64,000 nucleotides of DNA, taken from NCBI RefSeq assembly GCF_010015445.1, contig NC_053128.1, positions 6,839,368-6,903,367 on the forward strand, in the 5' to 3' direction. The DNA is from Perca fluviatilis (lineage: Eukaryota; Chordata; Actinopteri; Perciformes; Percidae). The notes beneath the pieces were generated by a model, which did not search any database, had not been told where the DNA came from, and worked only from the letters and a program-made list of their open reading frames with translations. Shown piece after piece: positions 47,911 through 58,788 of this stretch. The translations under genes and the position numbers were made by a program. Every line of letters begins with the position of its first letter. Position 1 is the stretch's first letter.

Positions 47911-48441
47911 AGCATACCTTTAGATGACAGTTTAGCTCTAAACATGTTACAAGTCCAGTTAAATAATTTAACCCAAATCATAAAGACTCTCAGTCTTCGT
48001 ACTGCAACTACTTGGTAAGTTCAAAATGTTAGCATTGTGACGTGAGCGTTTAAATAATACAAACGCAACAATTCCATGATTATCACAAAAACATGGCATG
48101 CGTTCTGGTGAATATCATCCAGGCTTCAACCTATCGTCATACAAAGAGTTATGCACACTCCTTTGTGCAAATGTCCAGCAACACGAGCAATCTGCAGTGC
48201 AGAATGTGTTCATGCAACAAAAGTACCTGGTTAGGTTTTTTTTTTTTTTAAGAGAGACATCATGGCTTTCAAACGAGCAAAGTGACAGTTGGTCAAGGCC
48301 ACACCCTAACCCTCCACCTTGCCCCCCCCCCCTTTCTCCTCCTCAATAGCTACAGACACAGAAATGGCACATCCTAAGGAAAGCTCATTGTGGGACTGGC
48401 TCTAGTGGCTGTAATTCTGCACCAAGGCTGAATTTCGGGAA

Positions 48442-48905
48442 AGAGACTTCAGATACAGTATTAGGGGACCACTAAGATCTATGCAAAGAGACTTCAGATA
48501 CAGTATTAGGGTACCACTTAAGGTCTATATAAAAGAGACTTCGATACAGTATATTAGGGGACCACTAAGGTCTATATAAAAGAGACTTCAGATACAGTAT
48601 TAGGGGACCACTAAGGCCTATATAAAAGAGACTTCATATACAGTATTAGGGGACCACTAAGGTCTATATAAAAGAGACTTCAGATACAGTATTAGGGGAC
48701 CACTAAGGCCTATATAAAAGAGACTTCAGATACAGTATTAGGGGACCACTAAGGCCTATATAAAAGAGACTTCAGATACAGTATTAGGGGACCACTAAGG
48801 TCTATATAAAAGAGACTTCAGATACAGTATTAGGGGACCACTAAGGCCTATATAAAAGAGACTTCAGATACAGTATTAGGGGACCACTAAGGCCTATATA
48901 AAAGC
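48442..48905. repeat. 46-bp minisatellite, about ten copies
   Basis: Unit 'agagacttcagatacagtat' + 'taggggaccactaaggtcta' + 'tataaa', recurring with period 45-47 from 48442, 48487, 48534, 48581, 48627 and onward. Units at the left edge are more diverged; later ones are near identical. Confidence 0.95.
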
Positions 48906-48934
48906 ATCCAAAGAGCACCATGTCATGGGACCTT

Positions 48935-49085
48935 TATTGGACAGGACAGCTATGTGAGAAAGGGGAGAGAGAGGGGGAAGACATGCAGGAAATTGTCACA
49001 GGTCAGACTCAAACCCTGGACCTCTGCGTCGAGGCATAAGCCTCGCAGTATACGTGCACCTGCTCTACCCACTGACCCAACCCGG
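48935..49085 (-). repeat. tRNA-derived SINE, copy 3
   Basis: 'tttattggacaggacagcta' tail, 'gggggaagacatgcagg' body, 'agactcaaaccctgg' (inverse B box) and 'gctctacccactgac' (inverse A box). Directly follows the minisatellite. Confidence 0.75.
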
Positions 49086-49089
49086 CCAC

Positions 49090-49300
49090 GAGTACTTGGT
49101 TAGGTTTAAGAAAAGATTGTGGTTCGGGATAAAATGACTACATTTTTTAGGTAAGTTAAGTACTTAAAATGAGGTACGTAAAAAAGAAAAGTAAGTTCAA
49201 ATAAGTCAACGTTGGCTTTTGCTTTCACACGGGACACAAACAGCGAACTCCTGCGGGTGAAAGTCCTGTGTTTGTTTGACCCATCCATCCACCCCCGACC
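49090..49300 (-). repeat. B-box-containing dispersed repeat, copy 3
   Basis: 'gaaaagattgtggttcggga', then 'gggtgaaagtcctgtgtttg' and 'gacccatccatccaccc', as at 31545 and 38030. Confidence 0.4.
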
Positions 49301-49439
49301 TCCTCCCTACGCAGACTTTAAACGCGGATATTGATTAGAAACGTATTTGTGATGCATCAAAAACAAAATCCAAGTTGACCATGCAGTTTAGTTATATGGG
49401 AATGTCATTTTTAGGAGACAGGACTTCCATCAAAATTGT

Positions 49440-49620
49440 CTGGAAAAAGAACCAAAAACATCAGAAAGTGCCAAAAACATTGTAAAAAGCGTCAACATTG
49501 TCTGGAAAAGTGCCAAAAACATCAGAAAGTGCCAAAAACATCGTAAAAAGCACCAAAAACGTCCAAGAAAGTGGCAAAACATTGAGTACTTTGGAAAAAA
49601 GCGACAAAAACTAGAGATTT
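49440..49620. repeat. Degenerate ~18-bp tandem repeat ('gccaaaaacatcagaaagt')
   Basis: About nine imperfect units alternating 'gtgccaaaaacatc' and 'gtaaaaagc'. Similar text fills the interiors of the TTAA elements at 16855 and 47521 and follows the CA array at 62248. Confidence 0.7.
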
Positions 49621-49951
49621 ATTGTGAATCTAAATTGAAATGTGGGCTGGATCAAAACCTGCGAGGGGCCGGATTTGGCCCTCAGGCCTTGAGTTTGACA
49701 CATGTGCTCTAAAGACTTATCCCATCACTGACACTATGTGTTTTAATGTGAAAATCAAAGTGTTGAGAGGAAACCCTGCACGCTTTTTTCCATTTGGGCG
49801 GAGGTACTTGGTTTCGTGCAGCAGTCGACTCTATTTGTTTGTTTCTCGTCAGGCATCACGGAAGCAAACCGGGGAGCTATACTCTCTGTCTCTGTCAGTG
49901 AAGTTAACCCTCTCCCCTCTCTGATGTGTCTAACATCAAACAGCATGCTAT

Positions 49952-49952
<1 letters not shown>

Positions 49953-50023
<71 letters not shown>
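49953..50023. repeat. (CA)n microsatellite
   Basis: About 35 pure units. Confidence 0.95.
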
Positions 50024-50027
<4 letters not shown>

Positions 50028-50099
50028 CTGCGAGTGAAGTACAACAGCTGGTAACAGACACAGAACATAACTAAGTTGTCACTCCTACACTACAGCGCT

Positions 50100-50185
50100 C
50101 TCACACACACACAAACACACACACACACACACACACACACTGATGCATGCACGAACAAGTTATGAATCTATGTTTTAGCTCTGAT

Positions 50186-50217
<32 letters not shown>

Positions 50218-50538
50218 AATACTGCTAAAACTAATACACACACACACACACACACACACACACTGATGCATACGCTAACAAGTTATGAATCTGTATTTTA
50301 GCTCTGATTCTTACATGCACACACACACACATAATAGTGCTAAAACTAATACACACACACACACACACATACACTGATGCATACGTTAACAAGTTATGAA
50401 TCTGTATTTTAGCTCTGATTCTTACATGCACACACACACACATAATAGTGCTAAAACTAATACACACACACACACACACATACACTGATGCATACGCTAA
50501 CAAGTTATGAATCTGTATTTTAGCTCAGATTCTTACAT

Positions 50539-50587
<49 letters not shown>

Positions 50588-50599
50588 ACTGCTAAAACT

Positions 50600-50637
<38 letters not shown>

Positions 50638-50683
50638 TGCATACGCTAACAAGTTATGAATCTGTGTTTTAGCTCTGATTCTT

Positions 50684-50728
<45 letters not shown>

Positions 50729-50921
50729 ATAGATATACAAATACAATACATACGTATCGCTAACAATTTATGAATCTGTATTTTAGCTCTGATTCCTACA
50801 TGCACACACACACACATAATACTGCTAAAACTAATACACACAACACACACACAATACACAAAAAATACACTGCATACACTGCTACACAATAAGAAGATCT
50901 GTATTTAAGCTCGATATTACA

Positions 50922-50965
<44 letters not shown>
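50100..50965. repeat. CA-rich minisatellite, about seven copies
   Basis: Units of 110-150 bp: 'aacaagttatgaatctgtat' + 'tttagctctgattcttac' + (CA)n + 'ataatactgctaaaactaat' + (CA)n + 'gatgcatacgct'. Cores near 50160, 50284, 50397, 50506, 50657, 50770 and a decayed one near 50890. The CA arrays vary in length between units. Confidence 0.9.
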
Positions 50966-50968
<3 letters not shown>

Positions 50969-51489
50969 CTTGATCCATGAGATGTGGGAAAGCGAGCTGA
51001 TATATTTTTCGTGTGTGTTTCCTTCATCAGAGCTTAGTTCTGCTGAACTTCTCTCGGATTCTTATCTGTGACAGATGAAGCAACAACTTCCTGGATCCCA
51101 CAGGCCTTGAACCTCCTTTCAAGAGAGAGAGAAATATAAACCTAGGCCTTGGACAGTTTTTTTTGGGGTGGAATGGATGTACGGCCTTAAAAGCACAAAA
51201 ACTATTTCTTACACACCAAGGTTAATATGGACAATCCAGCACAAATGAGTGCATAAAAAGTCACAAAAATGAAGTGTTTGAACCTTAATAATTAAATTAA
51301 ATAATAATTAAATACAAAATGAGGGGCCTGAGATGTGTTTAGACCTCAGAAATAAGGATGTCCATTTTATAAGTTGTATTTCTACAGCCCTGTATGTGTT
51401 TGTTCCTGGTTATAACGACTAAAATGGTTCCACAACTACAGAGTGAAGGCAGCTGGGACTGAGGCATGATGGGAGCGATCAGTTCAAGA

Positions 51490-52435
51490 TGGCACCGCAC
51501 GGAAGCCAATTCCTCATTCTCTTTTCATCTCTCTTTTCATCTTTGAGTATTAATCTGTCTCTCCATCTATCATTCATGTACGTCCTGTCTCCTCCCCATT
51601 CTTCCCTGATGATCCCCTTTTCTCTCCCCTCCATCAGTCCGTCATGTACTTTCCCTCCCTTTCCTGCACTGCCTCTGCTTCCACGTCTTGTTTCCCTCTT
51701 CCCTTTCTCCCCTTTCCTCTCCCTCCTTATCCTTCTCTTCCATTCTTTTTCACTTTCTCCCTCCTTCACCTTTTCCTCTTACTTCATTCCATTGGTCCTA
51801 CTTTTCCTTCTTTTCTGCCCTTCCTTATGAACTTCTGTCTCCTTCCCTACCTCTTTACTTTCCTCCCTGCTTTATTTTCATGTATCTACCTCCCTCTTTC
51901 CTGCTCCCCCTCCTCCTTTTCCTCCTCGTTCCCTTCTTCCTTCCCTTCTTACTTTCATCCCTTTTGTTTTACTTCTTTCCTTCTTACATTTCCTACTTCC
52001 CCTCCTACCTTTTTTTCCTTTCTTCCCATTTCCCTCCTTCCTTCCCTTCATCGCTCTGTTCTTCCTTGTCCTTTTCCGCTTTCGTTCTCTACGTCTCTTT
52101 TTCTATTGACCTCCTTCCGTCCCTGCTTGTTTTTTTGTTCCTCTTCTCAACTTCCATCCTTCCTTCCTTCCCTTCAACATGTCCCTCCATTCTTTATCAG
52201 TTTACCGACTTCCATTCCTACTTCTGTTGTACTTCCTACTCTTGCTTCACCGTCCTTACCTGTTTCCTTCCCTCCCTTTTCCCTACATCCCACCATTCCT
52301 ATCTCCTTCCTCTTGTTCTCTCCCCCTAAGTTCTTTTCTCCCCTTCTAACCCCCTTCCTACCCCACTTACTTGTCTCCCCAGTTGTGTTTCCATCTTTCC
52401 TACCTTTCTCTCTCTCCTCCCTCTGAACTACTGTC
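51490..52435. repeat. Polypyrimidine tract of about 950 bp
   Basis: The + strand is overwhelmingly C and T, with irregular TTCC, CTCC and TTTC rather than a strict repeat. The 260- and 213-residue forward frames (Ser/Phe/Leu/Pro) exist because such sequence lacks stops; they are not genes. Confidence 0.9.
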
Positions 52436-52439
52436 TCTC

Positions 52440-52570
52440 ATGTTTTAATTGCGTGCGGGAAGCTGCCAGATCCTGTGAGGTGTAATGTGCTGTCTGATTC
52501 CTCTCTTAGTGTTCTTAAATGATCACTATTTATTTGTCAAGCCAAGCGTTGAACGCTAATTAAGGAGAAA
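52440..52570. other. Candidate conserved non-coding element
   Basis: Unique block with 'gatcactatttatttgtcaa' and 'gaacgctaattaagg' (homeodomain-type TAATTA core), directly after the pyrimidine tract. Confidence 0.3.
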
Positions 52571-53227
52571 TGCTTTGAACCGCTTTGTGTGTGTGTGTGT
52601 GTATTTGTGTTCGAGTGAAGTGTGTGTCATTTTGCGTGTGCGTCTGTTCGTATGCATGTGTGCGTGCGTGTGTGCGAAGTGGTTAGAAGATGGAGGAAGT
52701 TGTCATTGGCAAGTCGATCCCTTGCTGCTTCGAATGCCACTGCAGATGAGTGTGTGTATGTGTGTGTGTGTGTCTGTGTGTGTGTATGTTGGCTGTCTCT
52801 GAGGTTTTTACTTGCTCCGAAATCATTCTAAACACACAACCACACACAGACACACACACACACACACATGCCGCAGCTGGTGTTTCAGAGACTCCAATGC
52901 GCTGATGTTCATTGCCCGTTTTCTTTGTGTGTGTGTGTGTTGGCATGGCGGTTCTGCGACATGATTGGCTGTCTCAGTCTTTAACTTTGATGGTGTCAAG
53001 TAATCAGCTCTGTCCTTACCTTGGGTGTAATTGCCTGTTTGAACTTGCCACAAATTGACTTTGTTAAGGATTTTAAGCTAATCGTCTTTGCCACTTCAGA
53101 GGGAATTGAACCTCTAATGTCTAATGTTAGTGCCTTGCTCAAGGGGTCAGAACCTGTAATTGTAGCATGGATACATCTTTAATAATTCAAGTTTTTTGGG
53201 GGGCATTTTGTAGTATTAAAATGATTG

Positions 53228-53395
53228 CAGTAGTGGCCGGGTTGGCTCGGTGGTAGAGCAGGCGCACATATACTGAGAGGTTTATGCCTCGACGCAGAAG
53301 GACAGGGTTCCAATCCGACCTGTGACGATTTCCTCCATGTCTTCCCCCTCTCTCTCTTTCTCACCTAGCTCTCCTGTCAAATTAAAGGCGAAAAA
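53228..53395 (+). repeat. tRNA-derived SINE, copy 4 (forward)
   Basis: The head 'TGGCTCGGTGGTAGAGCAGG' is an excellent tRNA A-box region and 'GGTTCCAATCC' (about 53308) a near-consensus B box, so an RNA polymerase III promoter is visible. Body and tail 'tcctccatgtcttccccctc' ... 'gtcaaattaaaggcgaaaaa' follow. Best-preserved head of the four copies. Confidence 0.85.
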
Positions 53396-53689
53396 GCCCA
53401 AAACAATAATCTTTAATATAATAAATAAATGATTGAAGTAGCACATGGACCCGACACCTCTGCTGTTCCTGAATGGGTCATAAGGACACAGTAACACTCC
53501 CTCTCAGCGTGAGGCAGTCAACCACTGACATAAAGAAGAGATTAGACTGCATCCGTACTGCTGTTAATGTCCCTCTAAAAGGCCCCTTTATCCTATCATA
53601 TCCAGCAGATGGTATTAAAAAAAAATTTGAAAAAAATTACATTTTCAGTCATTATGGAGAAGCTCAATGATAATGTTGTGCTTCAGGAT

Positions 53690-53910
53690 CACCGTCTTGT
53701 TTTTCTTTCACGGCCACATTACCAACTGGGCAGTCCAGGACCCCATTAAGCGGGGCTCCATGTTCACTCTGTGGCCATTACTTTGTGGTAATTTGATAAA
53801 CTACAGATTGGAAATGAATGTCACACAATATAGGCGGAGATGATAGGGGCCCAGAGTTTGTTTATGGCTTTAAGATTTATTATTTAAAGAGCACCTGAAC
53901 ACTGGCAGGA
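53690..53910. other. Candidate conserved non-coding element
   Basis: Unique block with 'ccattactttgtggtaattt' and 'ggctttaagatttattattt', rich in homeodomain- and SOX-like cores. Ends shortly before the transposon at 53957. Function inferred. Confidence 0.3.
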
Positions 53911-54044
53911 AATCTTGTTTTCTGGTTTAATGTCTCACCTTGCTTTGCTGTACTCCTAGCCTGGCCGGTCCAATCAGTGAACGGAGGGAGCGGCTGAGAA
54001 CGATGACGTTGAGCTCCTGCGCTAGTTGGAGTTGGAGTTCCGCA

Positions 54045-54254
54045 ATGACGGCGGAGAAAGATGCGAGCGAAGCCATTCGGTCCGTTGTGGCAACGCCGCC
54101 GAATATCCAGAAGTTAAAGCCCCGGCTAGAACAATCTTTGCTGAGTTTTGTCGGTGGCCATGATGTCGTGGTCCTCCTCCCCATCGGGGTCCGGGAAAAG
54201 ATTTTCCAGCTCGCTCCGTTAGTGGTGAAGGAGTTGGCTAAGGCGAACACTAGC
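54045..54254 (+). pseudogene. Decayed RecQ-like helicase fragment
   Basis: From the ATG at 54045 the frame reads MTAEKDASEAIRSVV, then NIQKLKPRLEQSLLSF, GGHDVVVLLPIGVREKIFQ and LAPLVVKELA. It aligns with the fragment at 37382 over motif 0 and motif I, but Walker A (LPTGxGKS in RecQ) is changed to LPIGVREK, so ATP binding would be lost. The frame then runs into the nested hAT element and stops at 54269. It differs from the other copy at most positions, so the two are old or come from different sources. Confidence 0.6.
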
Positions 54255-54526
54255 CAGGGCCGGCCCTAGACTTTTGGGGGCCCTAAGCAGGACTACTGCA
54301 CTTGGCACTAAACCAATTTGTGTATTGTATTAGTTTAAGCACTCATAATGTACAAATAAGCATTTAAAGACTAATTTGAGACCTATTAGCAGCAACACTA
54401 TCTTTAAATAGACTGGCTCTGTTATGAGCTCTATTGTGGGACATTTCAAGCGCTCTTGGGGGCCCCTCTGGTAGCCACGGTTTCCTAAGCAGCCACTTAG
54501 CTCGCTTATGGGTCAGGCCGGCTCTG
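54255..54526. repeat. hAT-like MITE (CAGGGCCGGCCCTAG) nested in the RecQ element
   Basis: Tips CAGGGCCGGCCCTAG and GTCAGGCCGGCTCTG are inverses (CAGRGCCGGCCY). The candidate duplication ACACTAGC / ACGCGATG matches at only 4 of 8 places, so decayed or misjudged. About 272 bp, non-coding. Confidence 0.55.
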
Positions 54527-55551
54527 ACGCGATGCTAAGCCGACGTCACGACCAAACGTTGGCGAGTGGTTATGGTAGAACCAATAGTTTAAAACTTCAA
54601 CAGAGTACCCGCCTTCAAGGAAGTTAACACTTGTCAGTGGAGAGTGGCCAGACTCTCTGGACAAATGAAATGTACAAGAGCGCTCTCTCTCTCAGTGGGG
54701 TCAAAAAAAAAGCTGTTCCACGTAGCGCTCCCCCCATAGAGGCCTGGAGAACTTCCGTTGTGTAATCTGGATGCGGCGTTTTTTTTTTGTTGCATTCATT
54801 TTCGTGTGTTTCATTAAGTTGCAGTGCGTTTGCCCCTGTCGGCCACCGTAGGAAACAGAGTTGGTGAACGCCAAACGCAAAAAAAAAAGCAGCCTGGAGG
54901 CCAGTGAAAATGTTACGGTGACTCCGTTTTTTTTTTCTTCATAACTGTTAATTATCAAGTCTCTCTTTCAAACTTGGTGCCGACTAATTTGGAACGATGT
55001 TGAAGCGCAGCTTGCACGATGATGGACATGAATGACTGCTGATTGTAACCGTCCCCACAGAATACAAAAGCCAGATGTTAGTGGGTGTTAGATGGGTTGT
55101 TTTTGTTTTGGCCAGTGGGAAAGGGGCTCACAGGATACAAACAGCATCATTTCACAATAGATTCAATGAATATGTATAGTGCTAAGCATAAAATGAATCA
55201 TCACTGAGTTCCCATAGTTAAGTCCAGAAATCTTGTCAAACATTCTCTGGTTCCAGCTCTTCAAGTCTAAGCATTTTCCTGCTTGTCTCTGTTTTATGGG
55301 CTGTTGTAAATTGAATCTCCTATGTTCACCATTGGCTCTGAGAACTTTTGTCACAGTTTTTTTTTTTTACTGTTTTTGGCATTTAATAGAGTAAATGATT
55401 AATTGATATGTGAGCTGTAGCCCTGGATGTGTATAATGTCTGATGTGTGATGTGTGGTTACAGTGTTTTGGCTCCGTGAGTCCAGTTTTATTCGTTGTCT
55501 CTGCTGGTTTTACTGTTTCTGGTAGCAGCCTCAGGGCCTCGCTCCCTCAGG

Positions 55552-55610
55552 AGTGTGTGTGTGTGTGTGTGTGTGTCTGTGTGTGTATGTGTGTGTGTGT
55601 ATGTGTGTGT
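55552..55610. repeat. (GT)n microsatellite with TA/TC interruptions
   Basis: About 29 units. Confidence 0.9.
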
Positions 55611-55685
55611 CAGCTGGAGCGAAGCTGGCGTACAGGTGCGTCGCTGCCTCGCCAGCACTTCCTGGTAATTAATGACTTGTTCCTG

Positions 55686-55687
<2 letters not shown>

Positions 55688-55760
<73 letters not shown>
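55688..55760. repeat. (CT)n microsatellite
   Basis: About 36 units with TT and TA interruptions. Confidence 0.95.
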
Positions 55761-55762
<2 letters not shown>

Positions 55763-56064
55763 ATGGTGGAAATTGGTGACATCTCAGTCTTTGCTTTTCC
55801 AGTCACATGAGGACACAGCGTTGAGTAGGAGAATTAGAAATTGAGGATGGGGGAAAATGAGAGGGGAGGGGGCAATGAAAAGAGAGGAAGACAGAAAAAT
55901 CATGCTCTTTTTTTTTTTATAAGAAATGCCCCTTTTGTTTATTGTAAAGGGAACATCCTGAATGGAATAGTGATGTCATACCAAAGGTAACACTCTAATG
56001 GCTGTGTGTGAGTACAAAGCATAGACTCTATGGTACAAAGCAAAGAGTCAGGATGTGGTTAGCC

Positions 56065-56230
56065 TAGCTTAGCATGAAGACTGGACGCAGGGGAAAAGAG
56101 TTTAACTGGCTCCGTCCAAAGTAAAAAAAAAAAAATACACCTACCGACATCTCTAGAGCTCGCTAATTAAGATGTCATATCTCGCTTGTTTAATCCATAC
56201 ACAAAGAGAAATGTTAAAATGACAATCTGT
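56065..56230. repeat. Dispersed repeat ('agcctagcttagcatgaaga')
   Basis: 'gcttagcatgaagactggac', 'ctggctccgtccaaag' and 'ctcgctaattaagatgtcat' belong to a frequent fish repeat whose other half I see at 41068. Confidence 0.5.
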
Positions 56231-56464
56231 CTGTTTTAGGGGGAGGGGGTTACTTGCTACGCCACAGTCAGCCATCCATCCTGACAACTGTTTTATTCTG
56301 TTCTTCTCATGTCTATCTCCGTTCTGCTCTTTGCTCTGAGTCTCTCTCGCTCTTTTTCTTTCCCTCTCTCTCTACCCTTTTCTACAAAATCTTCCTCTTC
56401 CTCTTTTTTTCTGTTGTTCTCTCTCTCCATCTCTCTCTTCCTCAGAGTTCCTGTTCTCTTTCTT

Positions 56465-56467
<3 letters not shown>

Positions 56468-56526
<59 letters not shown>

Positions 56527-56527
56527 A
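56468..56527. repeat. (CT)n microsatellite
   Basis: About 29 units with TT interruptions. Confidence 0.95.
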
Positions 56528-56614
56528 TCTTTGGTAATCTATCTTAGTTAATATCGTCTCTGTGAGCAGCTGGGTACCGAAGCCCAGTCAGCTCTGTGAG
56601 AAACAGACCTCTGG

Positions 56615-56615
<1 letters not shown>

Positions 56616-56664
<49 letters not shown>
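56616..56664. repeat. (GT)n microsatellite
   Basis: About 24 units. Confidence 0.95.
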
Positions 56665-56665
<1 letters not shown>

Positions 56666-57572
56666 TTTGAGAGAGAGCGAGAGAGAAACATAGAGACAGA
56701 GAAAGACAAGATCTTGTAGGTAAAAGAAGCAAGAGACAAAGGGAGGGGGAGTGAACCTGATGATTATCACAACAGTATAAGGCTGGATTTGTACATAATA
56801 TGAAGCTACTTATAAATACCTCTGTGGATCTCTGCAGAGCAGGGAGTTATGGGTAACAGTAGGTCGCAGAGGAGCCGACACGTGCAAATCTCAACAACAT
56901 GTCAAATCAACCGATTACTTGAACAAATTTTCCATTCTAACACGCTATATGAAGAGGCTGAACATGGTAAACATTAAACCTGCTAAACATCAGCACGTTA
57001 TCATTGCCATTAGGAGCACATTAGCATGCTGATGTTAGCATTTAGCCCGAGGAGGGGTAAAGGTCTGTGACAGTTTCCCGAGCACAGCCCCTTTAATGTA
57101 TATGCTTGTAATAGTAACTGACTTTAAATGTACTGTATAACCGAAGGCTTGTGTTGCAAACTGGGTTTTTTTGGAGTTGTTTACCAAGCAGGGGAAAACA
57201 GCTATCAATTGCATTGCATTATGGGAAATGTAGGATCCGGTGGTTTTTGGAGCTTGACCCATACAAGCGGCTAAAACTCAGGATATCTCAGCCTCTGCTG
57301 CTTCAATTTTTACTATTCTTTTTCCAATCTATCTCACACTGGTCACCCAACGTTATGCAAGTGAAACGCAAAATTCCCGGAACGCCCCTTTAACACCTTA
57401 ATCTGACTACTCCCGTCTTGGTATCCACAATAACGCAATTGTATTGCAGATAGTGTGTAATGAAGTAACGCTGCAGAGACAGCGAGACGAGCAGGTAAAG
57501 AGAGACAGACAGAGAGACAGACGGGCATTTTGTCTCTCCTCCAGTTCGTCTATAGTTGCCGGGGCGACCGGT

Positions 57573-57606
57573 CTGGCCTGGCCTGGCCTGGCCTGGCCTG
57601 GCCTGG
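57573..57606. repeat. (CTGGC)n pentanucleotide repeat
   Basis: Six to seven GC-rich pentanucleotide units, unusual among the A+T-rich or dinucleotide arrays here. Confidence 0.9.
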
Positions 57607-57716
57607 ATTGTACGAGTACGAGAAGAGAAAAACAAAGAACAGCAAAGAAAGAAAAGCGCCACAATCAATGAGACCCTTTTTGTTTTAGTGGGAACCCCCT
57701 TTTACCCTCGACGACA

Positions 57717-57719
57717 CAT

Positions 57720-57756
<37 letters not shown>

Positions 57757-57812
57757 CACACACACACAGACACACACACGGGCAGAGGAACAGGATGACT
57801 GAATCGGTGTGT

Positions 57813-57850
<38 letters not shown>
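57717..57850. repeat. (CA)n followed by (GT)n
   Basis: CA array at 57717-57778 and GT array at 57811-57850, inverted relative to each other and so able to pair as a stem. Confidence 0.9.
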
Positions 57851-57851
<1 letters not shown>

Positions 57852-57899
57852 TTTGTGTCTGACTCCCTTTCCCTCTCTGTGTGTGTGACTGACTTTATT

Positions 57900-58160
57900 T
57901 AAGACAAGGGCCCTTTTGTTTTAAGCCGGTGAATGGCTCCGAGACCGAGGCTGGCCCTGTAATTGGCCTACTTAGGCCCTGTTTAGCATGAGAAAAGCCT
58001 TCCTTGGCCCTGCAGTGCCAAGCTAACTTTTGTATTCAGCCACGGAGAGGACGGACGCGCAGATCAGAATTCAGATTAGCCCCTCCAAACATCCATCCCC
58101 CCCCCTCCAAACACAATCCTCCACCCTCTGCTTTAAATACACTGCGCACTAATTACTTAA
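57900..58160 (+). promoter_or_regulatory. tcf4: Candidate internal tcf4 promoter
   Basis: Repeat-poor block with CpGs ('gacggacgcgcagatcagaa'), 'ctgtaattggcctacttagg' and a TATA-like TTTAAATA at 58132-58139. A short leader with a good splice donor follows. Mammalian TCF4 uses many alternative first exons, including in the intron before the matching exon, which makes this reading reasonable. No transcript evidence is available here. Confidence 0.4.
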
Positions 58161-58541
58161 CGAGAAAGCTGGGGGGGGAAAAATATCTACACTTTAACGG
58201 AGTAGCGGTGGAGTCTATTTGAAGGCTCTTTTTCACCTCTTCCCTCCTTTGCTAACTTTTTGTGCCACTTTAAAAAAGAAAGAAAGAAAGAAAGACCCTC
58301 TCCTCCATCCTTCTGTCTGCCTTTTATTCAAGCGTTCTCTTCTCTCCAAATCAGCCCAGACGCCACTTGTTGCTGCCGAGTCGTTGATTAGCGGGACAAT
58401 GTGTGAGCGGTTTGCTAAGTTTGAGCCGTGACAAAGAGTCCCAGTTAGAGGAGGGAGGAAGCAGCCGAGAGCAGAGAAGTTAAGACTCTGAGCTGTGGAG
58501 CTGGGGGAGACGAGCGTCTCCACGCCGAGCAGCATGAGGAG
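58160..58541 (+). other. tcf4: Candidate alternative 5' exon of tcf4
   Basis: The start is a guess about 25 bp after the TATA-like box. The end is a consensus donor, GAGGAG|GTAAAT, at 58541/58542. An ATG at 58534 gives only ATG AGG AG before the donor. Spliced to the exon at 61636 this would read out of the TCF4 frame (phase 2 into phase 0). The exon would thus be 5'UTR and the first in-frame ATG would be the Met codon at 61654-61656 (MGLGSPG). That would make a protein lacking activation domain 1 but keeping the NLS, AD2 and bHLH. A short upstream frame (MCERFAKFEP, from 58399) is also present. Could instead be a conserved non-coding element with a chance donor. Confidence 0.35.
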
Positions 58542-58691
58542 GTAAATACCGTCACATGCCACCGTTTGATTCTTCGTTCTCAGCTCGGCGTCGGGAGTTA
58601 ACTTTGTTCCTGGAAGTTAGACGGCTTCGAAATCACATCCAGTGGGCAGTTATTTCTTTATTCATTTGGCTTTTCTGCTGTTGATCGATCA

Positions 58692-58750
58692 ATCGATTGA
58701 TCTATCTATCCATCTTTCTATCTTTCTGTCTGTCTGTCTGTCTGTCTGTC

Positions 58751-58788
<38 letters not shown>

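Larger units (their letters stand above)
53957..54655. mobile_element. Second RecQ-carrying non-autonomous element, interrupted
   Basis: Left tip TAGCCTGGCC, right tip GGCCAGACTC (inverse with two changes). Layout equals 37285-37809: leader, then a RecQ-like fragment. A second element (54255-54526) is inserted just after the helicase fragment. I found no clear target duplication. Confidence 0.5.

Noticed and set aside
48442..48905. Regular repeats that could be mistaken for a CRISPR array
   Set aside because: Units are contiguous with no unique spacers, in vertebrate intronic DNA without cas genes.
51644..52426. 260-residue open frame rich in Ser, Phe, Pro, Leu
   Set aside because: Pyrimidine-rich DNA cannot form stop codons easily; composition mirrors the tract.
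53228..53310. Genuine tRNA gene
   Set aside because: A and B boxes are present but the acceptor and anticodon stems do not close and a SINE body follows.
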